NCBI GenBank assembly: GCA_036583965.1
Contig: JAZBQD010000015.1
Location: 21,171,310-21,235,309, forward strand
DNA: 64,000 nt
Direction of reading: 5' to 3'
DNA from: Prunella strophiata
Lineage: Eukaryota > Chordata > Aves > Passeriformes > Prunellidae
This document shows positions 52,561-64,000 of the stretch, piece after piece. Made by a program: the position numbers and the translations under genes. Position 1 is the stretch's first letter; each line of letters begins with the position of its first letter. Under the pieces are notes generated by a model that saw only the letters and a list, made by a program, of their open reading frames with translations, was not told where the DNA came from and searched no databases.

Positions 52561-54654
52561 GCTATCTCTTAACTACCTTTTTTAAGAATAAGCTAGGACA
52601 CTTCATTATTTAAAAGAGGTAAATTACACAAGCTCATATAAATCATTACAACATTATATTTGTTGTGCTACTGTTCATGCTAAGTACATGTGACTGATAG
52701 AGGTAAGCATTTCACATTCCACTTTCTCTCATGACCATTTTTACTGTATTCCATACATATATTCCATAGTTTATCTATAACTTGTATTAATCAGCAATGC
52801 TAGTACTACAAAGACTATACTGTTTCTCTTTAAACCCTTCTTCTTCTTTAGCCCCTACCCCCACAAAAACCCAACACCTGTATTTTTTCCAGTGCTACAG
52901 AATTGTTTTCTCAAAACTTGGTAAAAACTGAGAGTAATAATCCAGCTTGATCTGCCCCCATTCTTTTATTTAGCTTAGATGCAAATGTGTGAATGCAAAT
53001 GCCAGCAAATAGGGAAATTTGAGTTTCACCAAGTCTTGTCTGCTATCAAACAGCTAAGATTATCTACTTTCAAAATTACCTAGTAAGCAGTTTTCACAGT
53101 GCTTAGTTTATCACATGCCCCCACTGTCAATGTTTAGCAGACATTTCTATTCCCTCAAACTTCAGCAGTAGTTGTTCCCAAAACAACCTGCATCCATTCT
53201 CTGCAGCATCACTATTTGTTATTCTGTATTGTGAAATCTTATGCAACTGGCCTGTTTGTATTAAGGTAAGAAATACAAAAATTGTCTTGTGGAAAAAAAA
53301 AGTACACATCCCTCCCTAAAAAAAAAAGGATGATCTGTTTCAAATTACAGTTACACATCTTTTCTTGCTGTTATGGTTCTAATAAATTTACAGGGAAGGG
53401 TAAAGCCCTTCAGGTTATCCATTCTGATGCAGCAGAACTGGCACACTGAGTAGTGGGAGGATGAAGTGACCAAGTCACAAAGGAGAGGTGATCTGATCAA
53501 TATCCTCAGACTGACAATTATGTGTGGGCTTTACGGTAACAAAAATAAATACACCTGCCTCACCAGACCTGATCTGGGCCCTCAACCAACAAACATCACT
53601 CAGAGAGCAAGAAACAGCTCATCCATAGATGTATCCATTCCCTGGACAACAAATTCAAGATCAGGTTATGCCTGAACAATTTAACTAATTAGCATTACAC
53701 TTGTATAAAAATTTCAACTGCTTGATTCCTCAGGAAGTACACAGTATTGAACACATTCTCCCACAAAAGGGATTAAAAATTCCAGGAACTGAAATTATAG
53801 CTCAGTTGCATGTTTCTCAAAGTATACATTTGAAAAGAAAGCAAAGGTATGGCAATAGAAACCTTCCTTTTAAGAGAAAATTTATTGATGTAGAACTAAA
53901 AAGTCCATAATTTATAAGAATGTTTTGAAATAGGAATAATTTTTAAAACTGTATTAAAACCACAGGGATGACCCTCAACTTTGTTTCTTTCACCAAGACC
54001 AAATTAAAAGAAATTTATGTAGCTTAACTTCTAATTCCTTTCTTACGCTCTTACTTCAAAGCCAGATTTCCAGCAGAGATCCAACTGTTGGCTTAAAACA
54101 AACAAAAAAAAATTCCAATGCTTTTATCTTCGCTACTGTCTGCAAGGATCTCCTCCAAACCCCCAACTTTATGCATGTTCGAATCTTACATCCCATCCTG
54201 CATTCATTACCTCACCCCATTAACATTCCATGCAGAGAGCCCTTTGCTAGTTTTACGAGGCGAAACCACAGAACATGAGGTTAACAAAGCCCTGCCGAGA
54301 ACACTGCCCTCAGTAAAACTGTTCATCAGGACTCTGCTCACATGGATTTGCAATGACATTAGCATTAGAGAGCTGGAGGAAAATTAGGAAGGCTGGTAAT
54401 AAGAATACAAGATTTATCTCTATGCCTATAAATAATACTGACCTCTTTCTTCATCATTGTTTCATCATATTGCTTATTAAATGAAATTTTAAACAATTAA
54501 TATACTGTTTTATCTCAGAACTTTAGGTGGTAAAAGGTAAAGTCTTTATGGCTTGTAGGACACGTGAACTGATGTTTTGTCAACTGTTTTGACTTAAAAT
54601 TATTACTAAATTGGCACCTGTAATTCATTCAATGATGTGGATGGCTCAAGTCTA

Positions 54655-54782
54655 TGTATATTCTCATACTCCACACACGTGAAGGGGCAGACTGGATGGG
54701 GCTTTGAGCAAACTGGTTTAGTGGAAGGTGGAACTTGATGATCTCCAACGTCCCCTCCAACCCAAACCATTTTATGAAACTA
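54655..54782 (+). mobile_element. CR1 LINE 3' end, plus orientation
   Basis: Contains the hallmark avian CR1 3' end: GGATGGGGCTTTGAGCAA, TTTAGTGGAAGGTGG, GATGATCTCCAACGTCCC and CCAACCCAAACCATTTTATG. About 125 bp remain, so the copy is extremely 5' truncated. It is antisense to VPS13B. Confidence 0.92.
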
Positions 54783-57320
54783 CAATGCAGTAGTTGTGAA
54801 ACTTATTTATAAACAATATTAATTTGATAATTAAACTATTATTAATGCACAGATTAAAATTAGTGCAAACACGTATACACACCCACAATAACACACAAGT
54901 ACAACACTTAGCCCTGCCTACAGGGCTTTCATTGAAGTCCTCTTTATTCAAAAGTTTCTTCCTACCTTGCAAAGATACAGGAGGTCTTTATGTCTTTCAA
55001 CAGGGCCATAACAATGTTTGTATTCATTTTAGATTGAAAAAATCTGACAAAATGCATGGACTCATGGCTATAAAATAAATTTCACTACTCTAATAGGAGT
55101 TAAATTTACCAGCCAGTGCTTCACCCAGCTTGCAAAAAGTGAAAAATTAATGCTACCTTTACTTTGGTTTTAAGAAAGGATGAAAAAAAAAATCTGAAAA
55201 TTAGATGTTAAATAAAACTTACAATGGAAAGAATGCTAAAGAAATAAAGCCATATACTTAAGAGAAGGTTTGCACAAGATACAGCTGTTTACTTTTAAAT
55301 ATTTTCTCTATCTACTAAAACAAGATTATAGGAATATAAGATTTTACTGATACATGACAGAGGGATTTTTAAGTCACATAACAGTTAATTACATCTCAGC
55401 AAACCCTCCTTGTATCCCTTCTATCTTTAAGTTACCACTAGAATAAAACTATTGCTGCAAAAGCATGTACATAAAAATGTTGATTTGGGTCGGTTAAGTT
55501 AGATGACTTACACTTTATCTAACAAATTTAAAAAATAACGCAATGGGAAACCATCTTGAAATTATGACTGCCACAGGAAATTTCAATTCAATGTCTATTT
55601 TTATTAACAGAAAATATTTACTCACTCATATACATAATTTTATTGTGGCTTTAAGGACAAAACCTGCCACTTGGAATGACTTCCAGCTAAGATTTTCTAC
55701 ATTTTCCAAAGGCCATCTAAGCTTAGGGACACAGCAATTCTAACGCTGAATTAGCTGGTTTCATATTGTACCATTTCTCAAGAACAGAAGCATAGTGAAG
55801 GTTGTACAAGCAAGAATAATTTACCTGAGTGCTTCCAATTTAATTCTCATTGCAAACCCTACCAGTGACACCAAATATCCCCCATTCAAAAATCTTATTT
55901 ATATGTGACACTACACAACTCTATAGTAACTCAAAATCTCTACTTAGTAGCAACACATTACTAAAGCTGCTAATTTTACTTTTGTCCTAAAATGACCAAA
56001 AAAAATGTTAAGGTCAGAAGTAAATAAGAAATGCCATTTTTATAGGGACATTACTGATACAGTAGGAACTTAAAATAAGGGCCATCTCCAGTAGGCAGCC
56101 AACTGCATTAAGAAATCACTACCAAATATATCCAAGGTCTGCAATACAACTTGTTCGACCTCCAGTAAAAGGCCATCTCTTTCAGGCAACTGCTTGTTGT
56201 TGGTCCCTTGGGTGGTCCAAGACCTGGGTGGTCCAGTGAGTTCAGCTTGGACAGCTTATTTCAGTTTTTATTGTATTTAACTGTCTCACATCACATTTTA
56301 TTCTTCTGAAGAAAGAATTCAAACTTTACTAAAACAAGAAACAGTCTCTTATTTAAATCTTGCTTCCTGAACATTAATATGAGTCTTATGGGAAAACTGT
56401 ATCACAAAAACAAACCAAACAAACAAGCTTTTACACTACATCATTCCAAAATGAGATGAAGGACCCTAAGGACCCAAAACAATCCTGAACACAACATCTG
56501 CACAGTAGTTTGAAATCTTTAAACATTAAGGCTACTATTCATGCTCTCACACCACAATTTCCAACATATCCACCTGACAGAACTGCTGTGAGCATCTTTT
56601 TTTTTCTTGTAAATGTGGGATGTAAGAAGGAAGAGAGCAAGTCAGTGCAAGTGAGGTTGATACTTCCACAGTTGCCTGCCTTGCTTCTGGCACCTGGCTG
56701 AGCTCTGCTTTGGTTGTCACCCTGCACTTGACAGACAATCTGCTCCGGTGTGGGCTTGTCTGAACAATGATGGCACCACGAAGCATTTTCTGTTAAAACT
56801 GAATTTTCTGTTAAAATTCTTATGATTGTTGCTATCCAGAAAACAGAAGTGGGCCAGGTACCAAACCCTCACATTTACCCCACAAACAGATAATGACAGC
56901 ACTGCAGCTGGATGCAGCTCCCAACAACACTGCGGCTTTTCAGTACTTCCCAATTGAGAATTGCTGCCCAATTGCTTTTGCTTGGCCCTTCATTTTTCCT
57001 GTCACACCAGTGGTCACATTTTTTCCCTCTCCATTTCATTCATTATTTATATTTGACATGAAGAAATAAAGATCATTTAATTATCTTCATTATCAAAATT
57101 CATAAAACTTTTCAGTAGACATTTCAATTGTTTCACACAATGATGTAAGCATTCATTGCAGTCAAAGCAGATTAAAATACAAAGAATATTCCAGAAAGAA
57201 TAACATTAATTTTGCAGACTTAAGGCAGACACTGAAAAACACTAGAAATCCAGTAACTGGAAATAATGAACAATAAGTAACCAAAACAAAATTAAAATTG
57301 CTCAAAGAACAGATGCTCAT

Positions 57321-57379
57321 TAAAAAAAACAAACAAACAAACAAACAAACAAAAACAAAAACAAAAAAAAAAAAAAAAC
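57321..57379. repeat. (AAAC)n microsatellite with A tract
   Basis: An A8 run, then about six AAAC units, then two AAAAAC units and an A16-17 run. It is likely polymorphic in length. Confidence 0.95.
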
Positions 57380-58773
57380 TCAAACTCATATAATTTTGAT
57401 CAAGTCAGAAATTTCAATTTGAATGGAAGGGGAGCAGTAAGCAACATTGCTACATTTTTTTCTACAATCAAAAATATGTTCTTAATTTTCAAATGTGCTT
57501 CCCCCTCTTTTTTTAAACAGAGGTGAGTATACCAAAAGGATTATTTACACAGTGCAGAAAACTTATTATTCATGAAGGTCAAAAAGTTATGAAATATTCA
57601 AGAAACACACAGCAAAGGCTTGAACTACTATTATTATCTCCCAAGCTGCCTTCAGGAGGATTTAGCAATAATGTTGCTGAACAAGTTTTTCATCAGTTTC
57701 AAATCGAGTTCATTTAACACCGCGTATTATAAAAACCTATTTCATGTTTTTTATTTATTCTTATCCTATTATTAATGTGTTAGATGTTACACCTTGCCTC
57801 AATTAACTACATTCCCTGGGAAGAGGAACTATTATTGGTCAATAGATGATTCTTGAGGGTAGTATTGGACTACAGGTTTAAAAATAACCACTGTCCCATT
57901 TTCTACTGAATGCAATTCTCCACCTTTTGGAGAAAAAATCCAAGTTCACAGATTTGAAAATTATAGAACATACTTGCTTCATCAGAACTATGTAATATAC
58001 AAAATATAATTTTAATATTTCAAAATGCTTAAAATTAATAAATATGCTTATTTAATAAACTAATTCCTTCCTATCAGCATTAACACTGGTAAATTATGCA
58101 GTACTCAGAAGTTACCACATCAGCCCAGTAAAGACAATGAGCAAGTCCAAGACAGACATTGACTTGGGAGATTCTGTCTTTTCCTCTCCCAAGATCAGAC
58201 AGCCTGTGACATCTGAAGAGGGGAAAAAACCAGCCCTAGAAAAAAGCCTGTATTTGTCTAATTTAAATGTATTTAAATTATTTTAGCAGGCAAAAGCAGT
58301 CTGTATTCTGAAAAGCAAAGAAGCACCAAACAGACAAAAATCCTTCCTTGACCCAAGGACAAGCTCCAAATACCTCCTGTGAAATCTTGCTGCAGGACAG
58401 AAACAGCATCTGAAGCAGCAAGGAAAAAAACCAAAAAACTTTAAATATACCTATATCTTAAGGAATAAACATATTTTAAAACCTTCAGTTGTAGAATTCT
58501 GCTGTGCTATTGACTTTCATATGGAAAATGTATGAGCAGCATATGTAAAACTGCTCAAATCATTTTGCAGTTAAACAAACAAGCACATGCCTAGAGGGGA
58601 CAGAAGAAAGTAACTGGTCTCCTGATGATGAATTGCATTAACTTGCTCTGGCTTGCCAAGTCAGTGAGTGGTGTGAATTTAATGGCAATTAGCCCAGATC
58701 AAAGTTGAAGTACCATGAACAAAGTAGGTAAAACTGACAGTATCAAAGAAGGGAAGCCTATCATGTGTGAGTG

Positions 58774-58791
58774 AAAAAAAAAAAAAAAAAA
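58774..58791. repeat. A18 homopolymer tract
   Basis: Eighteen consecutive A in plain intron sequence. Confidence 0.95.
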
Positions 58792-61029
58792 GACTTAGAT
58801 TTATTTATAATGTTTGCAGCTGTTAATGAAAAAGGACAGATCTTTACAAAATGTTTGTTTTCAAAACAGTATTACTGATTAAGCAGATTTCCAGGCGACT
58901 GCTGTCATGGGCAAATTGGCCAAAAACCTGACAGTAAAGAAAAATATTCTGTAATAGCTTCTATTGTGGACACACTGCACAGAATGGTATTTTCTCAAGA
59001 AATTAAACTGTGAGTCAAAGTCAAGCATTCTCCCTCCTACTTGGCAAACAATTTATCAGCCTTTGAATGCAACAGAAAAAGTTCACAGGTATCAGAAAGA
59101 GGCAGAAAAGGAGAGAATTCAAGTATTTTACGTGCAGTAAGCTTTATGAATTATCAGTAATAGGAAAAATATTCCTGTCATTAAATCTGCATGTCTTAAT
59201 TAAGAGTGACATTAAAAAGCTATAAATTTAAAATGTGAAGGAATGATCTGGAAAAGAACAGCTTTAGATTTTTATTTTAAGGAGACCTCCACTTCCACAT
59301 AATATTAGTAGGAACTTAAATTTCTATTTCAAATATTGGATGTTTACAAGACCTACAGCATGCTCACTAATATCTAACTACTATCACAATAAAATTCCAG
59401 TCTTAATGGAATTTTGAAAGTCTGAAAATATTCTTACAGCATGTCCCATAGCATTTCACATGGATGGTAACATATATTTTTGCAGATGAAATGATACACA
59501 GAGAAATTAAAGAATTAGCCAGAAGCAGCAAGTTAATAGAAGAAATTGGAATAAACAGAAGATTACTTCTTTCTATTGTAATCACTATCCTACTCTTTTA
59601 ATATAAGTAAAATAATAAACAACAAAATCAAGTTGCAATCTGTTTGAATTAAGTGTATGGAAGCTAGGCACAGAAAAATGGTCCAGTATAATAAACAGCA
59701 ATATATTTTTGACCATAAGCTGAAGGGTAAAGACCAGCAGTACTTTAGCAATTAGTCAGTGAAGTTTATGAGAGATTTCCTTGAGCGAGGACTAAGTTTC
59801 TCAAAAGATCAAAGATAATTGGTGTTACCCTCTGCCCTAACCAGACCCAGATTCACACTTTCCATTACTTATTTACATTGATCTTACGACTATTTTTATA
59901 GATCCATCAGAATAAGTGCGCTTTTACTCTTTTACTAATATTTGTTTAATTAAGTTAATTAATTACAGGTTAACTGAAATGTCGTACAAAAGACCTCACG
60001 CAGCTTTCAAAGTGTACTGGGAATCCTAATCCTTTTTTTTTTCCTTTTTACTAGCAGTAAGGATGAAGTCAATAAATTGTCAATTAATAACATACTTGCT
60101 TTGATGGCTCTTCAGTAATTTACTCTCATACCACTTCATAAATTTCTTAGGAAAACTTCTGGGATCGCTGATACAGTACCTCTGCCATGGGAAAATTTCG
60201 TTTAAATCTGCTCTACTGCCAATAAACCAATAAGACTTACTGGCTGATAATCCTCCCACACTACACTGTTTAGGTATATGCACTCAAGCAGCAAAAGTTT
60301 AATTTGTTCCACTAATGGCACAGAAAACTACTCAAACTCATTCACCATGTAAATTTGAACTTCAGTCTGCTACTTTTTGTTATTCCTTGGGCAGAAAATT
60401 CAAGGCATTGGATACTTTGTAATTCAGACTATTTTATCTTTTCCTTGATCCAAAGCATAACAATAATAATGGACACTATCAGCAAGCTAAATATTAAACT
60501 GCACTTCACAGAAGAAACATAGTAGAAAGTCTGAATATTATTTGCATTGGCACACTGACATGCAAGACACATTCTGCTGTTCTAAGTAGGTGTAATGTTA
60601 TTTTGAAACTACTAAAAGCAGCAATGCTAGCTGCCTTGGACATATTTCAAGTTGCCATACAATAGCTTTTGTTTAGAATTGCTAGTGGGATTTATTAGGT
60701 ACAGCCTATTTGTTTGGAAGATAATTTAATTTATAAAAGCACAGGAAGAATTTAGTAAAGAAGTCATATAATGCTAAAAATAATTATTTTCTCTAAAGTT
60801 GTGTTGATAGCATTGATACTGGTCAACATAAACTAAAAGATCTATTATGGAAAAGATAATTTGGAGGGCAAAGTTCATTTAGAAGTGCTGCACATGTCAA
60901 ATAATCATGACAGGACAAGGCCAGGTGGAGTTCCTAAAAGAAGTAAGAAAAAGCTATGAGATTGTAAGATATTATCCTATCTTATGTAGGAAAATTGCTG
61001 GAAAGTAACAGGAAAAATTCACCATACAT

Positions 61030-61097
61030 TTATACTAAAATACATATATATAGAGAGAGATATTAGATATAGATATTTATATACATACACACACTGT
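61030..61097. repeat. TA/GA/CA mixed microsatellite region
   Basis: ACATATATATA, GAGAGAGA, GATATAGATAT and ACATACACACAC units in sequence; a compound simple repeat. Confidence 0.85.
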
Positions 61098-61891
61098 ATT
61101 TTTTATCCCACATATATTAAGGAGAGTTTGTCTTCATTTCCCTAAAAAAATGTTGATCACATTGTCCTGGTACTGACAGCAAATAGGTAGAATTTGTCAA
61201 AAAACAACAAGTGTTTGGCTAGCGTTCTTCCTGGGGTATGAAGAACCAACTGGAGATTTTCCAAAGGGACTGACTTATGGATAAAGGAATTAAAGAAACT
61301 GTCCTCCCTGTTCCACTAGTAATTCTCTGGGAAACTAGAACATTTGGAGCTAAAAAGATTTATATTTTCTCTTAAGTTGCAGCTCTACAATATATTTGTA
61401 GGGCTACGTCACACAATGCACCATGGACTACATCATCATTTTTCTAAGCTTTCCACCCAAATCTCAACAATACTCAGATTATTTTATTCACAGATTCAAT
61501 GAGAATAAATATTTTGTTTTCTCCTTGTACTTATATACATGTATAGCTAAACATGAAAATGTTTAGGAAAATTATACCAGCTGCCTGGTAAGTATATATT
61601 CCCACTTTTCCCCACCCTAATTAGGAAATTGACCCTGGCCCTTCCAAATTCTTATTGTGGCATTCCAGTTTAGGAAATGAAGGGTAAGAAGAGGGCTTTG
61701 TCTCTTAAGAAAACAAATAAAATTCTCTGAAAAAATGGAAATAAGTAGGACTGCAAGCTGGGTTAGTTTCATGTTTTTAATTGTTCTTTTAATCATTATT
61801 ATTAACTACACTGTTTCTATTTCTCTGAAGCAGCAATCCTAGAAAGGCTTTTCATTTTCCAGTGCTGGTGAGAGTCCCAGCCCTGTGAGGT

Positions 61892-62223
61892 GTGAAACCT
61901 AACCAACCATCCACAGAGACTGGGTCCAAGGCTCAGGAACACACAAACACCAGTCCTCCATGTTGGCTACTATGTATGAGCCAACAACCACCCTTAGCAG
62001 AGAATTTAGGACAAGGAACATGCAGAGGTACCTCTACTACACAGAAGTGGAAGAACTCTGCTTGCCCCACATTGGTAAGCATGGCAGGAACTCAGATGTT
62101 GCTTTATTTTCTCAAAGCCAGGTCCAAAATGCTGCTGCTACTGAGTCTGAGTTGTACTGGACTTTCAATATAGCAGAATTCATTTGCAAGTGTTTCACTG
62201 TGGGGGGACCTCACAGAAAATGA
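61892..62223 (+). other. Open frames of unknown meaning
   Basis: Two overlapping plus-strand frames (61892-62173, 93 codons; 61960-62223, 87 codons) lie in a GC-richer stretch just left of the large CR1 copy. The second includes QSQVQNAAATESELYWTFN, which looks protein-like. I recognise no family and see no splice signals, so I do not call a gene. It may be a decayed retrocopy. Confidence 0.25.
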
Positions 62224-62609
62224 ATGAAAAACATCTTGTTCCCTTAGCATTACCTCATGCTATTTTTTGTACAACTATGCTGCTTAATTACCAATTTCTT
62301 TGCTCTTAAGAACAAGTGTTCTGGAGCAACTTACTTAATTCACATCTCAAAATAGAGAAACTTTTCACAGGAGCTAGCTGAGCAGCTCCCATTTGAGAAG
62401 GGGTGGAAAACTGTGGCAGCTAAATCCAAATAGAGCCAAGCCACAGTAAAGGCTACAAGAGTTGGTGAGTCTTATTGCAAACATCCTTCCTCCATACTCT
62501 TGCAGCAGCCCAATAGAGAACCTCAGTGGAAAACAGCAGTGCAAACCCATCCAAAATGCTCCACTTTACACAAGTGTGTAGGACAAATACATTGTCCTCC
62601 CTGGTGATA

Positions 62610-64000
62610 CAGAATAATAGAATTGTTTAGGTCGGAAAAGACTTTTAAGGTCAGAGTCCATCCATCTAGTCTCTCATCCATTAGGCAGGTCACCCTGTCA
62701 ATTGAAGGAGATCAGGTTGGACAAGCAGGACCTGCCTCTCCTGATCTCACACTGGCTGGACCTGATCCCTCTGGTTGTCCTATATGAGCCATATGATGAT
62801 ACTCCAAGAGGATCTGCTGTGTAACATTGCCCTGCACCAAGGTCAGGCTGACAGGCCTGTAGTTCCCCAAATTCTCCTTCTGGCCCTTCTCATAGATGGG
62901 GTCACTACTGCCAATTCCCAGTCCCTTGGGACCTCCCCAGTTAGCCAGGACCACTGGTAATGATTGAAGATGGCTCAGTGAGCTCCTCTGCCAGCTCCCC
63001 CAGCACCCTTGGATGGACCCCATCTAGCTCCACAGACTTGTGTATGTCTAAATTGTATGGGAGGTCATTGACCATTTCCCTCTTGGATTATGGGGCCTTC
63101 ATTCTGCTCCCACCCCTGTCTTCCAGGTCAGGGGGCGAGGCTACACAAAGAACAATTGATCTTGTCATTAAAGACTGAGGCATTAAGGCATTAAGTACTC
63201 CAGCTTTTTCCTCATCATTTGCCATCATGTTTGCCCCTGCATCCAGCAATGCATTTTGTTGCTGATGCATTTACAGAAACATTTTTCATCGTCTTTCACA
63301 GCAATAGCCACATTAAGTTCTAATTTGGTTTCAGCCCTTCATTACCTCACAACATCCTTGTAGTGCTTGTGAGTTTTCCAACCCTTCTTCCAAAGGTCAT
63401 GAGCTCCACTTTTTTTTCCTGATTTCCAGCCAAAGCTTTCTATTCACCCATATCAGACACTTTGTCAGCTCATCTTTCTCAGCACAGTGGGTACAGCCTG
63501 CTATACCTTTAAGATTTCCTTTTTAAATTATGTTTAGCCCTCCTGAATTCCTTTGTGCCTCAGGACTGCCTCCCAAGGAACTCTCAACTAGTCTCCTAAG
63601 CAGGCCAAAGTACACTCTTGGAGGTCCAGTGTAGCAGATCTGCTGCTCCCCCACCCCCCTTACATCTTCAAGAACCAAAAATTCTGTCATTTTGTGATTA
63701 CTGGGGCCAAGAGGCCTTCACCACATCACCCCCCAGCCCATTCCTGCTCACAAACAGGTCCAGCCTGTGCCTTTCATAGTTCTCTTGCTCACCAGCTGTG
63801 CCAAGAAGTTCACTTCCACACTCCAGGAACCTCCTAGGCTGTTTCCTCTCTGATGTATTGCATTTCCAGAAAACATCTGATAAGTTGAAGTCCCCCATGA
63901 GAACAAGGGCCAGCAATTGTGAGATTTTCCCCAGACACTAACAGAATATTTCATCTGCCTCTTCATTCTGCTTAGGAGGCATTTAGCAAATCCCACCAAA
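62610..64000 (-). mobile_element. CR1 LINE, internally deleted, minus orientation, runs past the right edge
   Basis: The minus strand encodes decayed CR1 ORF2. From high to low coordinates it has the C-terminal part of the endonuclease (LVLMGDFNLSDVFWKCN near 63860-63910, with the conserved GDFN), then linker sequence including DEEKAGVLNA (about 63190), then the start of the reverse transcriptase with NYRPVSLT (about 62870). It next matches the segment before the palm domain down to about 62689, and then jumps to the element's 3' terminus (62610 to about 62660). The catalytic core and normal 3' untranslated part are therefore missing. Stops and frameshifts are frequent. The 5' part lies beyond the window. 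Confidence 0.92.

Larger units (their letters stand above)
21872..64000 (-). other. VPS13B: VPS13B intron, partial, over 42 kb (upstream of the first exon seen)
   Basis: Phase 1 intron leading into the exon at 21871; its 5' end is beyond the right edge. I looked for reverse-complement matches to the conserved human segments that should precede (for example FTIQVPQYMDYCHNS and LLLQAIYQSWSHLG) and found none. The listed repeats and patches interrupt it. Stretches with nothing definable are 21872-24023, 24871-25284, 25991-29825, 30100-35280, 36800-38080, 38450-40500, 41400-45938, 46080-47940, 48200-54650 and 54790-62605. An unidentified diverged exon cannot be excluded by eye. Confidence 0.75.

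Noticed and set aside
1..64000. Search for the intronic microRNAs miR-599 and miR-875 known from VPS13B in mammals
   Set aside because: No match to their mature sequences, as I recall them, was seen on either strand; they lie in a different intron in people.
1..64000. CRISPR array, bacterial operon, insertion sequence, tRNA or rRNA gene
   Set aside because: Nothing with the required repeats, spacing, motifs or folds was seen; the window is vertebrate intronic DNA.

Overview
This 64 kb window is vertebrate nuclear DNA, most probably from a bird. It is AT-rich, has no dense coding, and is almost entirely intron. The bird assignment rests on four CR1 LINE fragments, including the typical avian CR1 3' ends, and on a solo LTR of a type I know from avian genomes. 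The only gene I can identify is an internal piece of VPS13B (COH1; Golgi-associated bridge-like lipid-transfer protein, the Cohen syndrome gene in people), on the minus strand. The gene therefore reads from high to low coordinates and extends beyond both edges.

Layout: three consecutive VPS13B coding exons lie at 21762-21871, 13228-13375 and 895-1022. They join in frame across two complete introns (8.4 kb and 12.2 kb). They correspond to roughly residues 942-1070 of the human protein (my count from memory) and match it at about four residues in five. From 21872 to 64000 I found no further exon, so the preceding intron appears to be over 42 kb. The intron after 895 runs off the left edge.

The introns hold the following. 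A 539 bp solo LTR with a 5 bp target duplication lies at 10643-11181. A broken coding-like stretch of unknown origin lies at about 15024-15656. A three-copy tandem array of ~280 bp units lies at 24024-24870. A GC-rich patch at 25285-25990 carries a small open frame with a signal-peptide-like start. Four CR1 fragments lie at about 29826-30097, 47945-48195, 54655-54782 and 62610-64000; the last is internally deleted and continues past the edge. There are several perfect or near-perfect hairpins, two CpG-retaining islands of intron that could be conserved regulatory elements (35280-36790 and 41085-41400), and many simple repeats.

There is no operon, CRISPR array, bacterial-type mobile element or recognisable RNA gene. 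I see no convincing new biological system. The observations most worth checking are the tandem array, the signal-peptide-like open frame, the unidentified coding-like stretch, the NAGNAG acceptor in VPS13B and the CpG-retaining intronic islands. Family assignments come from memory of the sequences; no database search was run.
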